DNA of 64,000 nucleotides from Marispirochaeta sp964554875 (GCA_964554875.1 CAZKQJ010000006.1:71920-135919), one strand, 5' to 3'. Positions 7,989 through 16,434 are shown, counted from the stretch's first letter. The notes: generated by a model not told the origin, from the letters alone. A program made the numbers and translations.

Positions 7989-8444
7989 ATGATGAACGAC
8001 AAACGACTGGGCTTTATCATTCTGGCTCTCGGTATTGCAGGGATCCTTCTAACCATGCAGATCCCTGTAAAAACCTTCACCGACGATCCCGGACCTCGGG
8101 TGTTCCCCTATCTGGGAAGCATCATTCTTGTTATAAGCGGTCTTGGATTAATCCTTACCCGGCAAAAATCAACCGAAGATACCGAACATTTCCTGACGAG
8201 GGAGGGCTGGAAACGGGCCGGTATAATGACGTTGCTTTTTATCATCTACTCTCTGGCACTTAAAATAGTCGGCTTTTATATAGCTACACCGGTCATGGTT
8301 TTTTTCTTCTACCGGCAGATCGCCGGCCCGGAAAAGACCGTCCTGCTCCGGGGGATCATCTACTCCCTGGTAACCTTCGGAGCTGTATACTTTGTTTTCA
8401 GCAAAGTTCTTAACTCCTTTCTCCCCCCGGGAATGATTTTTTAA
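7989..8444 (+). CDS. TctB-family small membrane subunit of the TTT transporter
   Basis: The 151-residue protein has four hydrophobic helices (about residues 5-25, 38-55, 80-97 and 112-142), matching TctB. It starts MNDKRLGFIILALGIAGILL, and FTDDPGPRVFPYLGSIILVISGL contains the DPGPxxFP motif typical of the family. TctB is the small integral membrane subunit whose role is unclear but needed for uptake. Two adjacent ATG codons (7989 and 7992) are possible. It lies 13 nt before tctA. Confidence 0.85.
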   Translation: MMNDKRLGFIILALGIAGILLTMQIPVKTFTDDPGPRVFPYLGSIILVISGLGLILTRQKSTEDTEHFLTREGWKRAGIMTLLFIIYSLALKIVGFYIATPVMVFFFYRQIAGPEKTVLLRGIIYSLVTFGAVYFVFSKVLNSFLPPGMIF

Positions 8445-8457
8445 AGGAGCCTCTGGA

Positions 8458-9957
8458 ATGGAAATGTTTTTATCCAGTCTGTTTTCACTTATGAGTCCCG
8501 GTCCCTTTCTGCTTGTACTTATCGCCAGTGCCGTGGGTATTGTCCTGGGGGCCATTCCCGGGCTCAGCGGGGGCCTCGGTGTCGCCCTCATGTTGCCGGT
8601 TACCTTCGGCATGGACCCTCACCTGGGACTTGCCATGCTCATCAGTATATGGGTCGGCGGTGTGTCCGGCGCCATGGTCGGTTCCATCCTGCTTGGAATC
8701 CCCGGATCTCCCTCAGCCATCGCCACCTGTTTCGACGGTTACCCGATGACCAAGAACGGCCAGGCCGTCAAGGCCCTGGGAGCCGCCATCACCGCCTCCT
8801 TTATGGGGACCTTCTTCAGCATCCTCATAGCCACTTTCTTAAGCCCCGTCATCGCCGACCTTGCCCTGAAACTCGGCCCCTGGGAGTATTTCTCCCTCGG
8901 TTTCTGCGCCATCGCCCTGGTAGCAGCACTGTCGCGGGAAAATGTATTCAAGGGCCTGGCAGCCGCAGCAATAGGACTTTTACTCAGCTCCGTCGGGTTC
9001 GCCCCGATAGACGGATTTCCGCGTTTTGCCTTCGGCAACTATTACCTCAACGGCGGCTTCGACCTGATCTCCCTCATGCTGGGCCTCTTCGCTATCAAGC
9101 AGATTGTAACCGACTATGCGCGGGGACAAAAAGAACTGCCTCCGGTGGACATGAGGAACATCACCGGGTTTGGTGTCAGCCTCAAAGAGTATCTGGAAAA
9201 CGCAGTTAACCTGGTGCGCTCCTTCCTGATCGGTCTGTGGATCGGGTTTCTCCCCGGCATGGGGGCAGCCCTGTCCAACATGGTAGCGTATGCCCAGGCG
9301 AAGAGCAGTTCGAAGCACCCGGAAAAATTCGGAAAGGGCTGTGTAGACGGGGTTTTCGCATCAGAAATATCAAACAATGCCTCCGTCGGCGGGTCCCTGA
9401 TTCCCATGGTGGCCCTGGGAATTCCCGGAGACGGAACAACGGCAATCCTGCTGGGCGGCCTGATGATCCACGGCATTCAACCGGGTCCCCTGCTTTTTAC
9501 CAACAATCCGGATATCGTCTTTACCCTTTTTGCCACCGCCATTTTCGCGGCGATCCTGGTCCTTCTTCAGCAATACTTCGGCATGCGCCTCTTCCCGATG
9601 ATCCTGAAGATCCCCTATCACTACCTGTACCCGGTGATTATCGTCCTCGGTTTCGTGGGGGTATACGTAAGTTCCAGCACAACCTTCAATTTTGTTCTGC
9701 TCCTCGCCTTCGCCGCCCTGGGGTTCCTGATGGATATGGTCAAGCTGCCGACCAGTCCGTTTATCCTGAGTTTTATTCTGGGTCCCATGCTTGAATTGAA
9801 TATGCGCAAAGGTTTTACCTATACCGACCAGGGAATATGGCCCTTCTTTACCAGGCCGATTTCCGCACTTCTGCTGGCCTCCGCGGTTTTAAGCATTGTC
9901 TGGCCGTATATCAAGGATTACCTGCGTAAACACCATGGGAGCAAGGTAAACAGATAA
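8458..9957 (+). CDS. TctA-family large permease subunit of the TTT transporter
   Basis: At 499 residues this is the normal length for TctA, with about 12 membrane helices. Diagnostic motifs are GIVLGAIPGLSGGLGVALMLPVTFGM, GGVSGAMVGSILLGIPGSPSAIATCFDGYPM, and the second-half repeat WIGFLPGMGAALSNMVAYAQAK with GGSLIPMVALGIPGDGTTAILLGGLMIHGIQPGP. It transports carboxylates using the ion gradient and receives them from TctC. AAGGAG precedes the start. It is followed by a hairpin and a second TctC gene. Confidence 0.92.
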   Translation: MEMFLSSLFSLMSPGPFLLVLIASAVGIVLGAIPGLSGGLGVALMLPVTFGMDPHLGLAMLISIWVGGVSGAMVGSILLGIPGSPSAIATCFDGYPMTKNGQAVKALGAAITASFMGTFFSILIATFLSPVIADLALKLGPWEYFSLGFCAIALVAALSRENVFKGLAAAAIGLLLSSVGFAPIDGFPRFAFGNYYLNGGFDLISLMLGLFAIKQIVTDYARGQKELPPVDMRNITGFGVSLKEYLENAVNLVRSFLIGLWIGFLPGMGAALSNMVAYAQAKSSSKHPEKFGKGCVDGVFASEISNNASVGGSLIPMVALGIPGDGTTAILLGGLMIHGIQPGPLLFTNNPDIVFTLFATAIFAAILVLLQQYFGMRLFPMILKIPYHYLYPVIIVLGFVGVYVSSSTTFNFVLLLAFAALGFLMDMVKLPTSPFILSFILGPMLELNMRKGFTYTDQGIWPFFTRPISALLLASAVLSIVWPYIKDYLRKHHGSKVNR

Positions 9958-9961
9958 CAAA

Positions 9962-9981
9962 CCGCATCCCTGTGGATGCGG
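9962..9981 (+). other. intra-operon hairpin before the second TctC gene
   Basis: CCGCATCC (9962-9969), a CTGT loop and GGATGCGG (9974-9981) form a perfect 8-bp stem just after the tctA stop and about 30 nt before the second tctC start. The following sequence is A/T-rich but not a clean U-tract. Confidence 0.6.
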
Positions 9982-10011
9982 AATATTTTCCCGAAAAGAA
10001 AAGGAGACGCT

Positions 10012-10992
10012 ATGAAACGTTCATTCATCACCCTTCTGCTGGCCCTCGTTGCATTTTCCCTTGTTGCCGAAGGACAAAGCGATAAAGGAAGCGCCGCGGC
10101 ATGGCCCAAAGGATCTGTGCAGTTTGTCGTTCCAGCCAAAGCCGGAGGCGGCACGGATGCTGCAGCCCGTATCATTTCAAAGGCCCTGCAGGAAAACCTG
10201 GGCAAACCCTTCGTCGTTGTCAATCAGCCGGCAGGAGGAGGCAGTGTAGCGGCAGAACAGGTACGTACCGCCAAACCCGACGGCAGCACGATCCTTTTCT
10301 ATCACACAAGTCTGCTGGCCAGTTACTACGCAGGCCTGTACGACAAATCCCCCCTGGATGAGTTTACCACCTGTGTTGTAATGCCCGTCGGCGGAAGCTA
10401 TGCCCTGTGCATCGGCCCTGATTCCCCCTACAACTCCGTGGAAGATCTTGTTGCAGCCAGCAAAGCCAGCCCGGACAAGATAACCCTGGGTGTACAGCTG
10501 AAGGGGTCCTCCCACTTCATGGCCGGACTTTTGACCAGGGACAGCGGCGCCAGGTTCCGAATTGTAGAAGCCGGATCCGACGCGGACAAGCTGGTTGCGG
10601 TACAGGGCGGACAGATCGACGCCGCCTTCATAAACACCCCCGGCGCCCTGCAGTATGTGGAAGCCGGCAAGATGAAAATCCTGGCCACCATTTCCGGCAT
10701 GCCCGAACGCGATTCCGGGGCCTCGAATTATCCCTCCCTCGCTGAGCTGGGCTATGAGAATACCGTTTACGGCCTCGACTTCTTCATCCTTGGACCGAAG
10801 GAGATGGACTCCGCGATCGCTGAACAGATCAACGCCGCCTTCAAGGACATTCTGGCCGATCCGGAAGTCATCGACCAGTTTGCCAAAATGCGCATGCCCC
10901 TTACCTACCTCGGTTTGGATGCCAGCCGTAAACGCCTGATGGAAGGGGACAAAAAAATCGGAGAAACCACCGAGATGCTGGGATTGCGTTAA
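10012..10992 (+). CDS. TctC-family binding protein (second copy)
   Basis: The 326-residue paralogue of the protein at 6948 shares WPKG.VQ...AKAGGGTDAAARI, VVVNQPAGGGSVAAEQVRTAKPDGSTIL and GPKEMDSAIAEQINAAFKDI. It has a signal peptide ending in VAEG and no lipobox. AAGGAG lies 5 nt before the ATG at 10012. The region between the shared motifs differs from the first copy (YYAGLYDKSPLDEFTT instead of YNHTGRYDHPVSDFTT), so the two may bind different but related carboxylates for the single TctAB pair. Confidence 0.9.
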   Translation: MKRSFITLLLALVAFSLVAEGQSDKGSAAAWPKGSVQFVVPAKAGGGTDAAARIISKALQENLGKPFVVVNQPAGGGSVAAEQVRTAKPDGSTILFYHTSLLASYYAGLYDKSPLDEFTTCVVMPVGGSYALCIGPDSPYNSVEDLVAASKASPDKITLGVQLKGSSHFMAGLLTRDSGARFRIVEAGSDADKLVAVQGGQIDAAFINTPGALQYVEAGKMKILATISGMPERDSGASNYPSLAELGYENTVYGLDFFILGPKEMDSAIAEQINAAFKDILADPEVIDQFAKMRMPLTYLGLDASRKRLMEGDKKIGETTEMLGLR

Positions 10993-11005
10993 CAGTTCCA
11001 TTTTT

Positions 11006-11039
11006 GGAGCCTTCATTGAGAAGGCTCCGTTTATTTTTT
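11006..11039 (+). terminator. rho-independent terminator after the second TctC gene
   Basis: GGAGCCTTC (11006-11014), an ATTGA loop and GAAGGCTCC (11020-11028) form a perfect 9-bp stem followed by GTTTATTTTTT. It lies 14 nt after the stop and 19 nt before the next gene, so it should cut down, not necessarily abolish, expression of the three downstream genes. Confidence 0.85.
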
Positions 11040-11057
11040 GACATAAAAGAGGAAATA

Positions 11058-11903
11058 ATGAAAAACAGCCAGGAACCCCTGAGCAATCCCTTCGATCTCC
11101 TCAGGCAGGGCTGTGAACGCCCCTGGGAGGTTGCGGTCGCCCCTTTCATGGTAGCACCCCGGACCTGGTACGTCGGGAACAGCTGGGTTGGGGCCTATCT
11201 GATAGAAAGTTCCGCAGGACTCATTCTGATCGATGCCACCATGCAGCCCCAGGTTTATCTGGTGTTCGAAAGTGTCCGCATGCTGGGATTCGATCCCCAC
11301 GATATCAGGCTTCTCCTCCTGTCCCATGCCCATTACGACCACTGCGGCGGCATCAGGGCGGTACAGGAACTCTCCGGCGCCAGGCTTTACATGGCAAAAG
11401 AGGATTATGATTTCATTTCTGAACATCCGGAGATGGTCCTGACCGAAGGCTACCCCTACGGCGGCCTTAAACCGGACCATTACTATTCCGAGGATACACC
11501 CGTTGTCCTGGGAGATATCCAGGTCGATACCGTCCATACTCCCGGACACACCCCGGGTACCACCTCCTTCTTCTTCGATACCACCGATAAGGCCGGTGTG
11601 AGCTTCCGCTGCGGGATGCACGGCGGTGTAGGTGTAAACACTCTCACGGATGATTTTATACGGGAGTATGATCTCCCGATTTCCACGCGCCGGGACTATC
11701 TGAACAGCATGCGAAAGGTCCGTGACCTGCCGGTGGATATTACCCTGGGTTCCCATCCGGGACAGACAGACATGCTTTCGAAGGTCTCCTTGATAAGAGA
11801 AGATTTCAATCCTTTTTTTGACAGGAATACCTGGCCCTCCCTTATAGATAAACGGATTGCCATGATACGGGAGATTCTGGATACAACGGAGCTTGAGGAA
11901 TGA
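11058..11903 (+). CDS. metallo-beta-lactamase-fold hydrolase, B3-like
   Basis: The 281-residue protein has the zinc motif SHAHYDHCGG (HxHxDH), then HTPGHTPGTTSFFF and a final GSHPGQ histidine, in the order seen in subclass B3-like enzymes and lactonases. There is no signal peptide, so it acts in the cytoplasm; in this operon it is more likely a lactone or ester hydrolase of the catabolic pathway than a beta-lactamase. AGAGGAAATA precedes the ATG at 11058. Its last 4 nt overlap the DUF3237 start (ATGA), showing translational coupling. Confidence 0.82.
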   Translation: MKNSQEPLSNPFDLLRQGCERPWEVAVAPFMVAPRTWYVGNSWVGAYLIESSAGLILIDATMQPQVYLVFESVRMLGFDPHDIRLLLLSHAHYDHCGGIRAVQELSGARLYMAKEDYDFISEHPEMVLTEGYPYGGLKPDHYYSEDTPVVLGDIQVDTVHTPGHTPGTTSFFFDTTDKAGVSFRCGMHGGVGVNTLTDDFIREYDLPISTRRDYLNSMRKVRDLPVDITLGSHPGQTDMLSKVSLIREDFNPFFDRNTWPSLIDKRIAMIREILDTTELEE

Positions 11904-12430
11904 AGGCGGAAATCAGCGGGGATTTTGCAGAATACACCAGAGAGCGGGGAAACGGATTTACCCCGCCGGGGCCGAAACTTGAGTTTCTGTACCGCCTTAT
12001 AGCCGATGTAGCGCCACCCATCGAAGTCGGGTCAGTGGAAGGGGGATTTCTCAAAATCATTCCCATTACCGGCGGCCGCTTCGAGGGTCCCAGGCTGCGG
12101 GGAACCGTGCTGCCCGTGGGGGCCGACTGGAACACAAGCAGCCGTCTGGCCCCCACAACCAGGCACATCGATACCCGATACATTCTCAAAACCGATGAGG
12201 GGGCGATCATCAGCCTCGCCACCCGGGGCTACGCAACCCAGACGGAGGAGGTCCTGAAACGCAGGACCGCCCGGGAACCGGTGGACCCCGGGGAATATTA
12301 TTTCAAGCAGCACCTCTTTTTCGAGACCGCGGCGGAAGAATACCTCTGGCTCAACACCCTTGTGGCCTTCGGCTGCGTAATTTCGCAGAAAACGCCGGGG
12401 GTCATCTACGACGCCTGGATAGTGAGATAG
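11900..12430 (+). CDS. DUF3237 domain protein
   Basis: The 176-residue protein fits DUF3237: LEFLYRLIADVAPPIEVG, then GRFEGPRLRGTVLPVGADWN, then DTRYILKTDEGAIISLATRGY, and LNTLVAFGCVISQKTPGVIYDAWIVR at the end. DUF3237 proteins are small beta-barrel-like proteins of unknown function, often beside catabolic enzymes. The start overlaps the MBL-fold gene by 4 nt and the next gene starts 18 nt on, so it belongs to the operon. It has no signal peptide. The function cannot be stated. Confidence 0.8.
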   Translation: MKAEISGDFAEYTRERGNGFTPPGPKLEFLYRLIADVAPPIEVGSVEGGFLKIIPITGGRFEGPRLRGTVLPVGADWNTSSRLAPTTRHIDTRYILKTDEGAIISLATRGYATQTEEVLKRRTAREPVDPGEYYFKQHLFFETAAEEYLWLNTLVAFGCVISQKTPGVIYDAWIVR

Positions 12431-12448
12431 GATCGAAGGATACAAAGC

Positions 12449-13369
12449 ATGAAAAGCACTCTTGATCCCGGAAAGGACCGGAGAAGCATAAACTTCCTGG
12501 ACAACATCTGTTATTCCCGTGTCAGCGATCTCGACGGCAGGCCCTTGAATCTGATGCTGTCACTCATGGTGCAGAATGGCAACAGCGAGATGCGCATCGC
12601 TGCGGGATGTGACGATGAAGAGGACAGGACCAGGAGACCTCTTATTGTCTGGATTCCCGGCGGAGGCTTCCGGGGCTGCGATAAAAACCTGATGGTTGCG
12701 GAGATGCAGTTTCTTGCAGAAGCGGGTTACGCTCTGGCATCAATTTATTACCGCAGCAGCTCCCAGGGGCACTATCCGGATCAGATAATCGACGTAAAAA
12801 CAGCCATTCGGTTTCTGCGGGCCAATGCGGAGGAGTACCAGATCGATCCCGGGCGGGTCGGAGTGATCGGCAGGTCCGCAGGGGGACACCTTGCCTCCAT
12901 GGCGGCGATGAATCTCGGAGACAATATATCCAATGAATGGCCGGAATATTCCTCCGAGGTACAGGCCTGCTGCAATCTCTTCGGACCGGCGGAACTGGTC
13001 AGCCTCATGGAAAAGGATCTTGAAGAGATGAGGAATGATCCTTCCCACCGCTGGAAGAGCATCGGGGACACCCACGGAGGGGCCCTGGTGGGAGAAGACG
13101 GTCCGGAAGTCTGGGAGAAATTACGTAAAGCCAGCCCGATACATTATATCAATGACTCCATGTGCCCCATGCTCATCCTCCACGGTGACCACGACCCCCT
13201 TGTACCGCATTCCCAGAGTGAAGCCTTTTACGACAGAATCGTGGCAGAAGGCCTGGGAGAAAAGGTGGATTTCTACACGATCAGAAATGGCGGGCATGGA
13301 ACTCGGGAGTTTTTTCAGACCCTGACAAAGCAGACAATACTCGGCTTTTTTGACAAGTACCTGAAATAA
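12449..13369 (+). CDS. alpha/beta-hydrolase, BD-FAE/esterase-like
   Basis: The 306-residue enzyme has an oxyanion-hole GGG (VWIPGGGFRGCDKN), the nucleophile elbow GRSAGGH, the acid in LHGDHDPLVPHSQ and the His in RNGGHGTREFF, a complete catalytic triad. The layout matches the BD-FAE/esterase family, including feruloyl and acetyl-xylan esterases. No signal peptide is present, so the substrate must first be imported. It is the last gene of the sigma-54-controlled run and a second esterase in it; different ester bonds of one imported compound are the likely targets. Confidence 0.8.
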   Translation: MKSTLDPGKDRRSINFLDNICYSRVSDLDGRPLNLMLSLMVQNGNSEMRIAAGCDDEEDRTRRPLIVWIPGGGFRGCDKNLMVAEMQFLAEAGYALASIYYRSSSQGHYPDQIIDVKTAIRFLRANAEEYQIDPGRVGVIGRSAGGHLASMAAMNLGDNISNEWPEYSSEVQACCNLFGPAELVSLMEKDLEEMRNDPSHRWKSIGDTHGGALVGEDGPEVWEKLRKASPIHYINDSMCPMLILHGDHDPLVPHSQSEAFYDRIVAEGLGEKVDFYTIRNGGHGTREFFQTLTKQTILGFFDKYLK

Positions 13370-13386
13370 GCTGCAGTGTTCCGAAG

Positions 13387-13509
13387 CGTGGGGATGGATT
13401 CGGGGCAATATCTTTTTAGACTGGAGATTATCCGTTGCCCCTAAAAGTATTTGCCATGCCTGTCCAATTCTCCGGTAATACCCGGACAACAGACAAGGTT
13501 ATCCCCACG
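13387..13509. other. nested inverted repeats in a 190-bp intergenic region
   Basis: The gap between 13369 and 13563 holds CGTGGGGAT (13387-13395) matched by ATCCCCACG (13501-13509), enclosing GGGGCAA (13402-13408) matched by TTGCCCC (13435-13441) and a small TCCGG/CCGGA hairpin (about 13470-13486). No U-tract follows any stem. It may be a structured RNA or a decayed palindromic element; I cannot decide. Confidence 0.4.
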
Positions 13510-13562
13510 AATCGGGACACTAAGCTTGCCAAAGATTATCCCCCCGGTGTAGCTTGCTATCC

Positions 13563-14423
13563 ATGCAGCAAAACCGCAAGGCCGAACTCGTTCTTCTCTT
13601 TGTGACCCTCCTGTGGGGAGCGACCTTTATCGCCACCAAGCAGGGTCTGCGTTCTGCGCCGCCGGTCCTTTTTCTGGGTCTCCGCTTTCTGATAGCCGCG
13701 CTGCTGCTTCTTCCGATCTGCTACCGGGAACTGAAAAAGATTAGCCCCGTCATCTTCAAGCGCGGTCTCGTACTGGGGATCCTGATGTTCACCGGCTACG
13801 CCTTTCAGAACGCGAGCCTGGTCTATACCACCGCAGGAAAATCAGCGCTGATAACCTATTTCTTTGCCCTGATCGTTCCCTTTCTGCAGATACCCTTTAC
13901 CGGCAAGCCCTTGAGTCGGGGAAACATATTCGGCCTTGTCATCGTTGTCGGCGGTCTGGTACTTCTGAACCTGCCCTCCGAAGGCGGCCTTAACCTGGGA
14001 GACATGCTGGCCTTCGGCAGCGCCGTCTCCTACGCCTTTTTTATTATCCTCCTCGATCGCTACGGACGTCACGGAAGCGTTCCGGTGCTGACCTTTCTGC
14101 AATTCGCCCTGACGGCAGCGTTCAGCTTTCTGCTTTCCGCCTTCATTGAATCAGCTCCGGTGATTCTGGATGCGAATCTGGGCTGGTCCCTCTTTTATCT
14201 CTCCTTCTTCGGGAGCTTCATCTGCCTGCTGCTCATGAACCTGTATCAGCGCTATGTTACACCGGTAAAAGCCGTCATAATCTATGCCATGGAACCGGTA
14301 TTTGCCGTCCTGTTCGGAATGATCTTTCTTGCCGAATTCTTCACTCCATCGGAATGGACCGGCGCGGGACTGGTAATCGCCGGAGTAATCCTTTCCGATC
14401 TGTATAAAGATACGAAAGTGTGA
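13563..14423 (+). CDS. EamA/DMT-superfamily transporter
   Basis: The 286-residue protein has ten predicted helices in two EamA repeats; repeat 1 contains LLWGATFIATKQGLRSAPPVLFLGLRFLIAALLLLP and repeat 2 ends YAMEPVFAVLFGMIFLAEFFTPSEWTGAGLVIAGVILSD, both typical of YdcZ/RhaT-like metabolite exporters. The substrate is unknown. The ATG at 13563 has no clear Shine-Dalgarno sequence; a TTG three codons earlier is the alternative. A MATE exporter gene follows after 15 nt, so the two probably form an efflux operon. Confidence 0.82.
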   Translation: MQQNRKAELVLLFVTLLWGATFIATKQGLRSAPPVLFLGLRFLIAALLLLPICYRELKKISPVIFKRGLVLGILMFTGYAFQNASLVYTTAGKSALITYFFALIVPFLQIPFTGKPLSRGNIFGLVIVVGGLVLLNLPSEGGLNLGDMLAFGSAVSYAFFIILLDRYGRHGSVPVLTFLQFALTAAFSFLLSAFIESAPVILDANLGWSLFYLSFFGSFICLLLMNLYQRYVTPVKAVIIYAMEPVFAVLFGMIFLAEFFTPSEWTGAGLVIAGVILSDLYKDTKV

Positions 14424-14438
14424 TATGAATTGCAGCTC

Positions 14439-15824
14439 ATGAACATACGCCCTGACCGGAAATTCTTAGCATCCCTCATCTCCCTTGCACTGCCCATCGC
14501 GGCCCAGAGCTTTCTTCTGTCGTCGGTCAATCTGATCGACAACTTCATGATCGGACGTCTTGGAGAAAGCAGTATTGCCGCCGTCGCCCTGGGTAACCAG
14601 GTTTATTTTCTGGTCATGATGCTCCTTTTCGGGGTAACTTCCGGGGCCGGTATTTTCGTCAGTCAGTTCTGGGGCAAGAAGGACCTTGCCACCATCCACC
14701 GCATACAGGGCCTGACCCTGATTGTAAGTGTCAGCACCTGTATGCTTGTCAGCCTTACTGCCGCAGCTGTCCCGGACAGGCTCATAGGACTCCTGACTGC
14801 CGATGGGCGTGTAATACGGGAGGGCGCTCAGTACCTGAGGATTGTAGCTTTCTCCTATCCCCTGACGGCCATTACCTTCAGCTTTGTCATGGTTCTGCGT
14901 TCCTGCGGTTTTACCCGGATCCCTTTCAACGCCGCCGCTGCTGCCCTCTCCACTAACGTGGTCCTCAACGCAGTCCTGATTTTCGGCATGTTCGGCTTTC
15001 CGGCCCTGGGCGTCCGGGGAGCTGCACTGGGGACCCTGATTGCCCGGGCCCTGGAGACCTGCATTATCGTGGTACTGAGCTACCGCCGCGACCGCCCCTC
15101 GGCGGCCCCCCTGAAACAGCTCTTTGACTGGAACATGCCCCTTATCAGGCGTGTACGGAGGACCTCCCTGCCGGTTGTTTTCAACGAAATCGGCTGGTCA
15201 ACCGGCATGGTAGTCCTGAACTCCGTCTTCGCACATATCGGTACCGAGGTAATCGCCGCGCGAAATATCGCCGATACAGTGTTCCGGATGCTCATGGTGC
15301 TCTTTGTCGGGATGGGAAACGGGGCGCATATAATGATCGGCAACGCCATCGGCTCCGGGAAGGAACAGCATGCCCGGCGGCTGGCGGGTCAGTTCTCCCT
15401 GCTGGGGCCAATGACCGCGGTCTGTACCGGGATCGTACTTGCCGCGGTATCTCCGCTGGTTCCGCAGATGTTCAGCGTCAGCCCTGTAACCTCCCGTTAT
15501 ATAATCCAGTTCCTGCTCATCATCTCCCTGGTCTTTCCCTTCAAAGCCCTGTCGATTATACAGATCGTCGGGATCTTCCGCGGAGGCGGGGACACCCGCT
15601 TCAGCATGGCCCTGGATGTGGGAGGAGTCTGGCTCATCGGTATACCCCTGGCAGTAACCAGCGGGCTTATTCTCCGTTGGCCGGTCTGGCTGGTATTCCT
15701 GCTGGCGAGCTCCGAGGAGATCATCAAATCGGTAATAGGGGTCTATCGTACCGTCAGCAATAAGTGGATCAACAACCTGACCGAGGACGAACCGGAAATT
15801 CCCCTGGACAAGGCGCCGAAGTGA
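14439..15824 (+). CDS. MATE-family efflux transporter
   Basis: At 461 residues with about 12 helices in two homologous halves, it is a MATE (NorM/DinF-like) protein: LISLALPIAAQSFLLSSVNLIDNFMIGRLGESSIAAVALGNQ at the start and VFNEIGWSTGMVVLNSVFAHIGTEVIAARNIADTVFRML in the second half. These antiporters expel cationic drugs or metabolites using Na+ or H+. The ATG at 14439 is preferred over the TTG at 14430. The stop is followed by 76 nt without a strong terminator before the convergent cupin regulator. Confidence 0.88.
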   Translation: MNIRPDRKFLASLISLALPIAAQSFLLSSVNLIDNFMIGRLGESSIAAVALGNQVYFLVMMLLFGVTSGAGIFVSQFWGKKDLATIHRIQGLTLIVSVSTCMLVSLTAAAVPDRLIGLLTADGRVIREGAQYLRIVAFSYPLTAITFSFVMVLRSCGFTRIPFNAAAAALSTNVVLNAVLIFGMFGFPALGVRGAALGTLIARALETCIIVVLSYRRDRPSAAPLKQLFDWNMPLIRRVRRTSLPVVFNEIGWSTGMVVLNSVFAHIGTEVIAARNIADTVFRMLMVLFVGMGNGAHIMIGNAIGSGKEQHARRLAGQFSLLGPMTAVCTGIVLAAVSPLVPQMFSVSPVTSRYIIQFLLIISLVFPFKALSIIQIVGIFRGGGDTRFSMALDVGGVWLIGIPLAVTSGLILRWPVWLVFLLASSEEIIKSVIGVYRTVSNKWINNLTEDEPEIPLDKAPK

Positions 15825-15900
15825 ATTAGAGTGACAGAAGAAAGATCATTACAGCTTTTTCCTGAACAATACAGAAAAACGATATCATCAACGCAATCGC

Positions 15901-16434
15901 CTATACAAAAACAGACATGTACCGAACCTCATCTGTTATCGGTTCGATTCCATGTTGTTCAATTGAGTTAAAATACAGACAGTCCCCCGGTTTCATTGTA
16001 TATTCGACATTCCCGACTCTGAACTTTGTTTCACCCTCCAGGATGAGGATGAACTCATCTCCCTCATGCGACAGAGTGCCCTCACTAATCTCCCCACGCT
16101 TTACCACATAATAAACAGGCTGCATCTTTTTATGATTATAATCAGAGGCAACCGGGAACATACTGTATCCCCGGCCGGTGGTAATCAAGTTTTTATCCAT
16201 CTTTTCACGTTCAATAAAAACTGCATCCAGCGGCCGTTCATCATCGATAATCGAAGAAATCGAGACCTGCAGTGACGCAGCTATTTTTGATATGGTAGCA
16301 ACGGCGGGAATGACTTTGCCTGTTTCTATCCTTGACAAAAGGCTTTTTGATACCCCGATTGCATCCGCGACTTCCTGAAGCGTCCGTTTCTGATGTATTC
16401 GCTGCCGTCGAATATATTTACCAAGATTCTCCAC
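15901..16434 (-). CDS. XRE-family regulator with C-terminal cupin domain
   Basis: The 177-residue protein has an N-terminal helix-turn-helix (about 5-65: IRRQRIHQKRTLQEVADAIGVSKSLLSRIETGKVIPAVATISKIAASLQVS) and a C-terminal cupin (about 100-170: EGTLSHEGDEFILILEGETKFRVGNVEYTMKPGDCLYFNSIEQHGIEP). HTH-cupin proteins usually repress or activate a neighbouring uptake operon in response to its ligand. It starts at GTG after GGTGAGAGG and is the last gene of the TRAP operon, so autoregulation is likely. Candidate operators lie at 20063-20097. Confidence 0.88.
   Translation of the reverse strand: MENLGKYIRRQRIHQKRTLQEVADAIGVSKSLLSRIETGKVIPAVATISKIAASLQVSISSIIDDERPLDAVFIEREKMDKNLITTGRGYSMFPVASDYNHKKMQPVYYVVKRGEISEGTLSHEGDEFILILEGETKFRVGNVEYTMKPGDCLYFNSIEQHGIEPITDEVRYMSVFV

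Noticed and set aside
11058..11903. Antibiotic-resistance metallo-beta-lactamase
   Set aside because: No signal peptide and a catabolic operon context argue against a periplasmic beta-lactamase role.
13498..13509. DnaA-box-like GTTATCCCCACG
   Set aside because: It has an extra C relative to TTATCCACA, stands alone and lies within an inverted repeat; no dnaA, dnaN or AT-rich unwinding region is near.
15940..15952. GGTTCGATTCC, which looks like a tRNA T-arm
   Set aside because: It lies inside the cupin regulator coding sequence and no acceptor or anticodon stems can be built around it.
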